Shown: piece after piece, positions 57,897 to 64,000 of the stretch
Numbering within the stretch: the stretch's first letter is position 1
Layout: the number at the start of each line of letters is the position of its first letter
DNA from: an uncultured Collinsella sp.
GTDB taxonomy: Bacteria; Actinomycetota; Coriobacteriia; Coriobacteriales; Coriobacteriaceae
DNA length: 64,000 nt
Assembly: GCA_902491565.1 (NCBI GenBank)
Contig: CABUIE010000004.1
Location: forward strand, 97,177 to 161,176
Direction: 5' to 3'
Position numbers and translations under genes: made by a program
The notes under the pieces: model-generated
The model's database searches: none
What the model saw: only the letters and a program-made list of their open reading frames with translations
Told to the model about the DNA's origin: nothing

Positions 57897-58691
57897 ATGA
57901 ATACGTTCATCAGTGCGGTGCTCGTCGGCCTCGTCGGCGTGTTCTGCATGTGGGACTCCCGCCTGCTCGGTCGTCTTAACTTCGAGCAGCCCCTCGTTGG
58001 CGCTACGCTCGTCGGTCTGCTGCTGGGCGATGTGCCCACCGGCCTTGCCGTCGGTGCCGCCGTCGAGCTCGTGTCCATGGGCCTGGTGCAGGTCGGCGCC
58101 GCCGTTCCGCCCGATATGGTCCTGGGCGGCATCGTGGCCGCTGCCTTTGCGTGCCTGACCGATGCTTCTGCCGAGACCGCCATGACGATCGCCATCCCGG
58201 TCGCCGTCCTGGGTCAGCTCCTCGGCATCGTGTTCCGTTCCATCATCGCCGCCCTCACCCATGTGGCAGATAGCGCGATCGATAACGGAAAGTTCAAGAC
58301 CGCCTATCGTATGCACATCTGCGCCGGCTCCGGTCTGTACGCCATCATGTACTTCCTGCCGATCTTCCTCGCCGTCTTTGTTGGCACCGACCTGGTTCAG
58401 GCCATCGTCAACATGGTTCCCGAGTGGCTGTCCACTGGTCTTAACGTTTCGACCAAGATCATGACCGCCTACGGCTTGGCCCTGCTGCTCACCATGATGA
58501 TCAAGAAGGGTATGACTCCGTTCCTGTTCATCGGTTTCCTGCTCGCCGCTTACCTCAACCTGTCCGTCATCGCGGTCGCTCTGATCGGTGTGTGCCTGGC
58601 TGTCGTCTTCATGGGCTTCAAGTTCAACGGGTCCCATGCAGCCGCCGGTGTCGATTCCGACTACGATCCGCTCGAAGACGACGAAGACTAA
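57897..58691 (+). CDS. Mannose-family PTS EIIC
   Basis: A 264-residue membrane protein with about eight helices. FISAVLVGLVGVFCMWDSRL and FEQPLVGATLVGLLLGDVPTG are the typical EIIC-Man start, with the Glu of ELVSMGLVQVG in the translocation path. The acidic C-terminal tail (SDYDPLEDDED) is short and polar. It makes the sugar channel together with EIID. GAAAGGAGAAGGG precedes the ATG. Confidence 0.94.
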   Translation: MNTFISAVLVGLVGVFCMWDSRLLGRLNFEQPLVGATLVGLLLGDVPTGLAVGAAVELVSMGLVQVGAAVPPDMVLGGIVAAAFACLTDASAETAMTIAIPVAVLGQLLGIVFRSIIAALTHVADSAIDNGKFKTAYRMHICAGSGLYAIMYFLPIFLAVFVGTDLVQAIVNMVPEWLSTGLNVSTKIMTAYGLALLLTMMIKKGMTPFLFIGFLLAAYLNLSVIAVALIGVCLAVVFMGFKFNGSHAAAGVDSDYDPLEDDED

Positions 58692-58704
58692 GGAGGAACA
58701 CACT

Positions 58705-59538
58705 ATGGCAACCGCAACCAAGGACGTGTCCCTGAACAAGAAGGTCAGCCAGTTCTTCTGGCGCTCCTGGGCCATCCAGGCCTCTTGGAACTACGAGCGT
58801 CAGATGAACATGGGCTTCCTCTACGGCATGGTTCCCACGCTCGACCGCCTCTATCCGGACGAGTCCGACCCCAAGCAGCTCGCTGCTAAGAAAGAGGCTT
58901 ACCACCGTCACATGGCGTTCTACAACTGCACCCCGCAGACGAGCGCCTTTATCCTGGGCCTCACCGCCTCCATGGAGGAGGAGTACGCCAAGGATCCCGA
59001 GAACTTCAACCCCGATTCGATTAACGCGGTCAAGACCTCCCTTATGGGCCCGCTTTCCGGCATCGGTGACTCCTTCTTCCAGGGCACCATCCGTGTTATC
59101 GCCTTTGGTCTGGGCGTTCAGCTGGCTCAGCAGGGCTCCATCATGGGCCCGATCCTGGCCATGCTCATCTCCATCGTCCCCTCTGTGCTGATCACTTGGT
59201 TCGCAGCCAAGATGGGCTATCAGGGCGGCCACGAGTACCTGAGCAAGCTTCAGGGCGGCGACCTCATGGAGAAGCTCATGTATGTCTGCGGCATCGTGGG
59301 TCTTATGTCCGTAGGCGGCATGATCGCCACGCTGATCGGCGCCACCACCCCGCTGCAGTTCGCTGAGGGCACCGTCGTTATCCAGGACATCCTGGACGGC
59401 ATGATGCCCCAGATGATCTCCCTTGGCCTCACCGGCCTTATGTACTGGCTCATCAAGAAGAACGTCAACACCGGTTGGCTTCTCGTGATCGCCATCGTGG
59501 GCGGCATCGCCCTCTCCGCGGCCGGCATCCTGGCCTAG
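58705..59538 (+). CDS. Mannose-family PTS EIID
   Basis: A 277-residue protein. It starts with a cytoplasmic helical region (VSQFFWRSWAIQASWNYERQ, the EIID hallmark), then NMGFLYGMVPTL and a channel region with SLMGPLSGIGDSFFQGTIRV, ending in membrane helices (LVIAIVGGIALSAAGIL). It pairs with EIIC. The start has TAAGGAGGAAC, 13 bases after the EIIC stop. Confidence 0.95.
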   Translation: MATATKDVSLNKKVSQFFWRSWAIQASWNYERQMNMGFLYGMVPTLDRLYPDESDPKQLAAKKEAYHRHMAFYNCTPQTSAFILGLTASMEEEYAKDPENFNPDSINAVKTSLMGPLSGIGDSFFQGTIRVIAFGLGVQLAQQGSIMGPILAMLISIVPSVLITWFAAKMGYQGGHEYLSKLQGGDLMEKLMYVCGIVGLMSVGGMIATLIGATTPLQFAEGTVVIQDILDGMMPQMISLGLTGLMYWLIKKNVNTGWLLVIAIVGGIALSAAGILA

Positions 59539-59572
59539 TCGCGACCAAGCGTCTAACCGCTTTCCCCCGGGG

Positions 59573-59605
59573 GCCTGCCTGGCATCCCATACCCCAGGCA
59601 GGCTT
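59573..59605 (+). terminator. Hairpin after EIID
   Basis: GCCTGCCTGG and CCAGGCAGGC form a perfect ten-base stem; only TT follows, so it may attenuate rather than stop transcription into the SIS gene. Confidence 0.6.
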
Positions 59606-59616
59606 CCATCCCCAAA

Positions 59617-59647
59617 ATGCGACAATGGGACAGTCCCTTTGTCGCAT
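59617..59647. repeat. Palindrome ATGCGACAA...TTGTCGCAT
   Basis: Nine-base arms enclose TGGGAC/GTCCC, giving an extended stem in the 200-base EIID-SIS gap. The GGGACAGTCCC core recalls the TGGGGAC repeats. Confidence 0.7.
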
Positions 59648-59737
59648 CCTCAACGGGCCGGCGACTCGGTCCAAATCACGGTAACCCTGCGAGCGCCCGG
59701 CAATGTGGCGCCGCAAAAATCGAAAGGAATGTGTCAG

Positions 59738-60721
59738 ATGTACGAGATCGACCTTAACCTCCCTAAGCAGATCGTCGCTGACGTCCTGTCCAACCACGAG
59801 ATCCACAGTGTCGCCTTCGTCGGCTGCGGTGCTTCCATGTCCGACCTGTACCCCGCCAAGTACTTCCTGGCCAACAACACGGACAAGCTGAACGTTCAGA
59901 TCTTCACCGCTAACGAGTTCAACTATGACACGCCTTCCTGGGTCAACGAGCACACCTTCGTGATCACCTGCTCCCTCGGTGGCTCCACGCCCGAGACCGT
60001 CGAGGCCAACAAGACCGCCAAGAAGCACAACTGCCCGGTCGTCTCCCTCACCAACAAGGCTGGCTCCGCTCTGACCGTCGACGCCGACTACGTCATCGTT
60101 CACGGCTTCCACGCCAACTTCGCTGCCAAGTGCGAGAAGCCCGGCTATGCCATCGCTCTTGCTCTCGAGATCCTTCAGCAGACCGAGGGCTATGACAAGT
60201 ACGACGACATGATCACCGGCCTCACCAACGTCTTCGATCTCTGCGAGAACGCTGCTCAGTCCTGCAAGAAGCTCGCCAAGAAGTTCGCTGAGGACTTCAA
60301 GGACGACAAGATGATTTACTTCATGGCCTCTGGTGCCTCCGAGAAGATGGCTTACTCTCACGCCGCCTTCCTGTTCACCGAGATGCAGTGGATCGACGCC
60401 GCCGCCTACAACACCGGCGAGTACTTCCACGGCCCGTTCGAGGTTTCCACCGAGGGTAAGCCCTACGTCTTCTTCATGTCCGATGGCGCTACCCGTCCGA
60501 TGGACGCCCGCGCCCTCACCTTCCTTGAGCGCATGGGCGCCAAGGTCGCTCTGATCGACTCCAAGGACTACGGCCTGGCTGACGCCGTGCCCGCGAGCGT
60601 CGTCACCTACTTCAACCCGCTGCTGCACCTCGCCGTTATGCGCGAGTACGGCAACCAGATCGCCGAGGCCCGTCAGCACCCGCTGACCATGCGTCGCTAC
60701 ATGTGGAAGCTTTCCTACTAA
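59738..60721 (+). CDS. SIS-domain deglycase-like protein 2 (FrlB/GfrE-like)
   Basis: A 327-residue double-SIS protein, paralogous to the one at 54291. VAFVGCGASMSDLY is the first loop, ITCSLGGSTPETVE the second, EYFHGPFEV the active-site Glu/His region and LTMRRYMWKLSY the shared C-terminus. It lies directly behind the mannose-family PTS. In Salmonella the gfr operon has a PTS of this family with two such deglycases for glucoselysine and fructoselysine, so the same division of labour is plausible. The ATG at 59738 has AAAGGAATG; ATG at 59732 is an alternative. Confidence 0.82.
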   Translation: MYEIDLNLPKQIVADVLSNHEIHSVAFVGCGASMSDLYPAKYFLANNTDKLNVQIFTANEFNYDTPSWVNEHTFVITCSLGGSTPETVEANKTAKKHNCPVVSLTNKAGSALTVDADYVIVHGFHANFAAKCEKPGYAIALALEILQQTEGYDKYDDMITGLTNVFDLCENAAQSCKKLAKKFAEDFKDDKMIYFMASGASEKMAYSHAAFLFTEMQWIDAAAYNTGEYFHGPFEVSTEGKPYVFFMSDGATRPMDARALTFLERMGAKVALIDSKDYGLADAVPASVVTYFNPLLHLAVMREYGNQIAEARQHPLTMRRYMWKLSY

Positions 60722-60754
60722 TCACAAGTAAGTAGACCTTACGGGTTGATTGAG

Positions 60755-60788
60755 AGGGGATGGGGTTTGCGCCCCGTCCCCTTTTTTG
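60755..60788 (+). terminator. Terminator after the second SIS gene
   Basis: AGGGGATGGGG and GCCCCGTCCCC form a stem with a TTTGC loop, followed by TTTTTT. Confidence 0.85.
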
Positions 60789-60833
60789 CTCTTGGGAGGG
60801 CACGCCTGTCGCGTCGCAAAACCCAGGATAAAA

Positions 60834-60866
60834 CCTACCAAAATAAACCTGTCTCTATTTGGCAGG
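60834..60866 (+). repeat. CCTACCAAAA-type hairpin before the HAD gene
   Basis: CCTACCAAAATA and TATTTGGCAGG form a stem whose right arm touches the ribosome site GGGAGGAG of the next gene. A perfect version is at 62967-62998. Confidence 0.6.
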
Positions 60867-60881
60867 TGGGAGGAGATGCGT

Positions 60882-61511
60882 ATGATCAAAGCAGTGCTGT
60901 TTGACATGGACGGCGTGCTGGTCGATACCGAGTGGTTCTACAACCGTCGTCGCGTGGCGTTTATGGAGGAGAAGGGCTTCCACTTTGACGAGATCCCCGA
61001 TCTTTCGGGGTCTAACGAGCCTGCCATTTGGGAGGCGCTGGTGCCCGACGATGTTGAGCTGCGCGAGCGTCTGCGCGTGGAGTACAAGCAGGTCTATAGC
61101 CCGGACCATCCCGTTCCGTATGCCGAGCTGCTCAACGAGCAGACGGAGCCGGTGATGCGCGCACTGCACGAGCGCGGCGTGAAGTGTGCCATCGCGAGCT
61201 CGTCCTATCGCGAGTTGATCGACGAGCTGGTGGAGATTGCCGGTATCCCCGACGTGCTGGACTACACCATCAGCGGTCACGAGTGCAGTGCGTTTAAGCC
61301 CGACCCCGAGATCTACCTGCGTGCCATGGAGGCGCTGGGGGTGGAGCCTGCCGAGTGCCTGGTTATCGAGGATTCGCCTTTGGGGATCGAGGCTGGCAAA
61401 CGTTCCGGCGCCCGCGTCCTGGCACTGCGTCCGCACGAGGGCGTCAACCTCGATCAATCGCGAGCCGATGCCGTTATTGATAATCTGACCGATATTTTGG
61501 CCGCTTTGTAG
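60882..61511 (+). CDS. HAD-superfamily sugar-phosphatase/phosphoglucomutase-like
   Basis: A 209-residue HAD hydrolase. AVLFDMDGVLVDTE holds the nucleophile Asp and the acid/base Asp, AIASSSYRELID the Ser motif, SAFKPDPEIYLRAM the Lys motif and VIEDSPLGIEAGKRSGARV the acidic metal motif, with a cap domain between motifs 1 and 2. It belongs to the beta-phosphoglucomutase/sugar-phosphatase branch. It could act on a sugar phosphate released in this locus. ATG at 60882 is six bases from GGAGGAG; ATG at 60876 is too close. Confidence 0.9.
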   Translation: MIKAVLFDMDGVLVDTEWFYNRRRVAFMEEKGFHFDEIPDLSGSNEPAIWEALVPDDVELRERLRVEYKQVYSPDHPVPYAELLNEQTEPVMRALHERGVKCAIASSSYRELIDELVEIAGIPDVLDYTISGHECSAFKPDPEIYLRAMEALGVEPAECLVIEDSPLGIEAGKRSGARVLALRPHEGVNLDQSRADAVIDNLTDILAAL

Positions 61512-61608
61512 TGTCAATCCGCCGCGAGAAGCACGGGTTCAAACGTTTTTTGCGGTGGACTGGCTCAATTTGGTTTCGATTTTGATCCGTTTGGCTTCGA
61601 TTCGGACT

Positions 61609-61727
61609 AAGTGAGTAGACTTTTTGGCGCAGGCCGAGCGCAATGCATATCTTCCTTTGTAAAACCGCAGGTCACAGGGGTGGCGGTTTTGGGTGTGCTC
61701 TGCAGGTCGCGTAAAGTCTACTCACTT
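61609..61727. repeat. Inverted repeat AAGTGAGTAGACTTT with inner hairpin
   Basis: Perfect 15-base arms (61609-61623, 61713-61727) enclose an 89-base interior with its own AAAACCGC/GCGGTTTT stem (about 61662-61690). The 350-base space around it holds no gene. Confidence 0.85.
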
Positions 61728-61865
61728 GTAATTTGGGCCTTTGGTCGTGGGGTTGCTGGTCCCGCTTTGGTTGTCGGGAGAGGGTGAATTGAAGCGCCCC
61801 CGCACGCTCCATGCTACAATCGCGGACATATCCCACAACTACATCTGCCTTCGAAAGGAGCCTGC

Positions 61866-62873
61866 GTGGCGAACGCCATCGATCAGCTCACGGACCGAGT
61901 GCTCGTGCTCGGCCGCCTCACCATCGTCCGCCGCGCCATTACTGCTGTGGCGGTCACCATTTCCGCCGTTCTCCAGACATTTCTGATCCAGGCGTTCATT
62001 CAGCCCGCCGACCTGCTTCCGAGCGGTCTCACCGGCGTCGCGGTCCTGCTCGATCGCGTTACCTCGCTGGGCGGCGTTCACATCGACATCTCGCTCGGCA
62101 TGCTTGCGCTCAACATTCCCGTGGCGCTCCTATGCTGGAGCGGCATTAGCAAGCGCTTCGTCATCTTCTCGATGATGCAGGTCGTGCTCTCGTCGCTGTT
62201 CCTCAACGTCTTTCACTTCGCGCCGTTTTTGGGCGACAAGATCATGCTCATCATTTTTGGCGGCGTGGTCTCGGGTCTGGGCGCTGCCATCGCGCTTAAA
62301 TCCGGCGCATCCACCGGCGGCACCGACTTTATCGCGCTGTGGGTTTCCAACCACACGGGCAAGACCATCTGGGGCGTCATCTTTGGTTTCAACTGCTTTA
62401 TCCTGGCGATCTTTGGCTTTATGTTTGGCTGGGACAAGGCGGCGTATTCCATCGTGTTCCAGTTTATTTCGACCAAGACCATCGACAGTTTCTATCGTCG
62501 CTACGATCGCGTGACGCTGCAGATCACGACGCGTAAGGCAGACGAGGTCATGACTGCCTACGTAAACCATTTTCAGCACGGCATTAGCTGCGCCGAGGTC
62601 GTCGGCGGATACAGCCGCGAAAAGATGTACCTGCTGAACACCGTTGTCTCGACCTACGAGAGCCAGGACATTATCAAGTTGGTGTGCGACGTTGATCCCG
62701 GCGCCGTGATCAACGTGTTCCACACGCTCAACTTTGTGGGCGGCTGGTGGGGCGGTCATGTCGACGAGCCCATGCCCACGGCCGTTCCCGATCCCGACAA
62801 GCCCGCACGCATGGCCAGCAGGCAGGCGCGCCTCAGCGAACAGGACAGCCTGCAGCAGGACGACGGCAAGTAG
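61866..62873 (+). CDS. YitT-family membrane protein (DUF2179 tail)
   Basis: A 335-residue protein. The N-terminal part has about five or six membrane helices with FIQPADLLPSGLTGVAVLL, LNIPVALLCW and LKSGASTGGTDFIALWV, the YitT signatures. The C-terminal part (YRRYDRVTLQITTRKADEV) is the soluble DUF2179 domain, of cyclic-nucleotide or metabolite-binding type. Function is unknown across bacteria. The start is a GTG five bases after AAAGGAG. A terminator follows. Confidence 0.88.
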   Translation: MANAIDQLTDRVLVLGRLTIVRRAITAVAVTISAVLQTFLIQAFIQPADLLPSGLTGVAVLLDRVTSLGGVHIDISLGMLALNIPVALLCWSGISKRFVIFSMMQVVLSSLFLNVFHFAPFLGDKIMLIIFGGVVSGLGAAIALKSGASTGGTDFIALWVSNHTGKTIWGVIFGFNCFILAIFGFMFGWDKAAYSIVFQFISTKTIDSFYRRYDRVTLQITTRKADEVMTAYVNHFQHGISCAEVVGGYSREKMYLLNTVVSTYESQDIIKLVCDVDPGAVINVFHTLNFVGGWWGGHVDEPMPTAVPDPDKPARMASRQARLSEQDSLQQDDGK

Positions 62874-62913
62874 GGTATTGGCATTTTGCCGGTCCTGCGC
62901 AACCCATCCGAAC

Positions 62914-62948
62914 GAGCCCCCCGAAAGCCCCGTTGCTTTCGAGGGCTC
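62914..62948 (+). terminator. Terminator after the YitT gene
   Basis: GAGCCCCCCGAAAGC and GCTTTCGAGGGCTC pair with one bulge around a CCCGTT loop; a short T-containing tail follows. Confidence 0.75.
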
Positions 62949-62966
62949 TCGTTTGCCCAGATAAAA

Positions 62967-62998
62967 CCTACCAAAATGAAGCTGTCGCTTTTGGTAGG
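62967..62998. repeat. CCTACCAAAA hairpin, perfect copy
   Basis: CCTACCAAAA and TTTTGGTAGG form a perfect ten-base stem around TGAAGCTGTCGC. Related copies are at 60834 and, inverted, at 53341. Confidence 0.7.
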
Positions 62999-63040
62999 GA
63001 GGGTGTATCGTTTTATCAATATGAGGTAACATGAAACTAG

Positions 63041-63055
63041 ACGTTATATACGTAT
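63041..63055 (+). promoter_or_regulatory. Operator-like motif before the second GntR gene
   Basis: ACGTTATATACGTAT contains the palindrome ACGT-TATA-ACGT type also found before the DMT and PTS genes. It lies 36 bases upstream of the regulator's start, which suggests autoregulation. Confidence 0.6.
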
Positions 63056-63090
63056 GAGAAATTTAGCTATTTTGATAAGAGTGATCAGAT

Positions 63091-63810
63091 ATGCCTGCGC
63101 CCAAAAATGCACCGCTTTACCAGCAGATTTATGACGAAATCAAGGATGCGATCGAAAAAGGTGTTTATGCACCCAAGGAGCGTATTCCGTCCGAGCTTGA
63201 ACTAGCCGAGCAGTACGAGGTGAGCCGTATTACGGTGCGCCGCGCTGTCGAGGAGCTGTGCTCCGATGGTTACCTGGTTAAGCAGCAGGGCCGCGGCACC
63301 TTTGTCTCCACGCCGCACATCAACCGCCAGTTTCACGCCTCGACGCTGCAGACGTTTACCGCGCTGTGTGCCGGCAACGGCATGAAGGCCGGTGCGCACG
63401 TGATCGATCGCCAGATCGTTCCGGCGCGCCAAAACGAGATGGAGTTCTTTGGCCTGCAGAAGGATGCGCTGTTGCTGCATATCAAGCGCGTGCGCACGGC
63501 CGACGGCGAGCCCATCTTTGAGGAGAACATCTTTGTGCCGTTTGACGCCTACCGTGAGCTGTTGACGGCCGATCTTGAGGACAAGTCGATTTTTGCCGAG
63601 GTCGAGCGTGTTGGCGGAATCCCGATTGTCTCGGTTGGCTACCGTACGGTCGAGGCCGTTCGAGCTAACGCCGAGCAGGCGGCCGAGCTGGGCATTGCTC
63701 CGCACGATCCGCTGCTCAATCTGCGTGCCGGCTTTACCGGTCCCAACGATGAGCCGGTCCTGATGGGTAAGCAGTACTACGTGGGATCGCGCTACGTTAT
63801 GGTGATGTAA
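63091..63810 (+). CDS. GntR/HutC-family regulator (UTRA domain) 2
   Basis: A 239-residue repressor. LYQQIYDEIKDAIEKGVYAP and VSRITVRRAVEELCSDGYLVKQQGRGTFVS form the winged helix; the UTRA domain (about residues 90-235) contains EENIFVPFDAYRELL and ends MGKQYYVGSRYVMVM. It shares its domain plan with the regulator at 53362. The motif in its own leader also precedes the PTS and DMT genes, so it is the better candidate for controlling them. The ribosome site is weak. Confidence 0.92.
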   Translation: MPAPKNAPLYQQIYDEIKDAIEKGVYAPKERIPSELELAEQYEVSRITVRRAVEELCSDGYLVKQQGRGTFVSTPHINRQFHASTLQTFTALCAGNGMKAGAHVIDRQIVPARQNEMEFFGLQKDALLLHIKRVRTADGEPIFEENIFVPFDAYRELLTADLEDKSIFAEVERVGGIPIVSVGYRTVEAVRANAEQAAELGIAPHDPLLNLRAGFTGPNDEPVLMGKQYYVGSRYVMVM

Positions 63811-63960
63811 GTTACGCGGTTTTACCAAACCGCGTAACGGCTCGACGCTGCAAACGCCCCTAAGCGGCAATCTGACGTTCAATCGTCGGTCGCGTACCGA
63901 AGTACGCTTCCCTCCTCTTTCACGTCACCTTGCTCGCTTAGGGGCGTTTTCGCTCATATG
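63811..63960. repeat. Structured intergenic repeat, copy 3
   Basis: The stem GTTACGCGGTTT/AAACCGCGTAAC (63811-63838) is identical to copy 2. Arms 63852-63866 and 63935-63949 are perfect over 15 bases (AAACGCCCCTAAGCG type) and differ from the other copies. The same GCAATCTGACGTTCAA and CACGTCACCTTGC modules are present. It follows the GntR stop; no gene is visible from there to 64000. Confidence 0.85.
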
Positions 63961-64000
63961 ACCCAATCCGCTGTCAAGAGCCACAATGGCCCCGCCGACC

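Overview
The window looks like the chromosome of a human-gut Collinsella (Coriobacteriia, Actinomycetota). GC is high, codon use is strongly G/C-ending, and the gene set fits an anaerobic fermenter: a single-chain pyruvate:ferredoxin oxidoreductase, carbamate kinase, rubrerythrin, many PTS genes and no respiratory chain. The genus call is an inference from gene content and protein style, not from a search.

Layout. 1-2140: tail of a Ser/Thr protein kinase, apparently frameshifted, then an FHA-domain protein. 2250-8445: a lower-GC island holding a decayed methyltransferase, an ABC exporter, an IS110-type remnant and a minus-strand operon. That operon encodes a radical-SAM/SPASM peptide maturase (one in-frame stop), two paralogous Cys/Asp-patterned precursor peptides and a 35-residue membrane peptide. 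The island is bracketed by the real 3' end of the FHA gene and a diverged second copy of it (8446-8876). 9328-14485: pyruvate:ferredoxin oxidoreductase and carbamate kinase. 14693-15893: an IS110-family element inserted in the middle of a palindromic repeat. 16095-21591: a cellobiose-type PTS operon with its PRD regulator and a GH1 phospho-glucosidase. 22038-26293: C39-like peptidase, APC permease and amidohydrolase. 26412-34455: two LytS/LytTR two-component pairs, with a phospholipase-C-like protein, an MFS transporter and a glycosyltransferase between them. 34547-43825: phosphodiesterase, tRNA-Asp, Rrf2 regulator, MutY-like glycosylase, rubrerythrin, small membrane proteins, RmuC, an ABC exporter and endonuclease III. 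43944-53340: zinc-ribbon protein, an ATP-grasp-like enzyme between short direct repeats, Mfd, PAP2 phosphatase, a threonine-aldolase-like enzyme and an acetyltransferase. 53362-63810: a mannose-family PTS locus with two SIS-domain deglycase-like proteins, two GntR/UTRA regulators, a DMT transporter, a HAD phosphatase and a YitT protein; it resembles fructoselysine/glucoselysine utilisation loci.

How the parts work together. The precursor peptides share a MKHIHP leader and six aligned Cys-to-Asp spacings, which is what a thioether-forming (ranthipeptide-like) radical SAM enzyme would act on; the plus-strand ABC protein could export the product. In the last 10 kb the same AT-rich palindromic motif precedes the DMT gene, the PTS operon and the second GntR gene, which suggests one regulon. 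The intergenic spaces are unusually rich in long hairpins. Two families occur in several copies whose arm sequences differ but stay complementary, so base pairing itself seems to be conserved.
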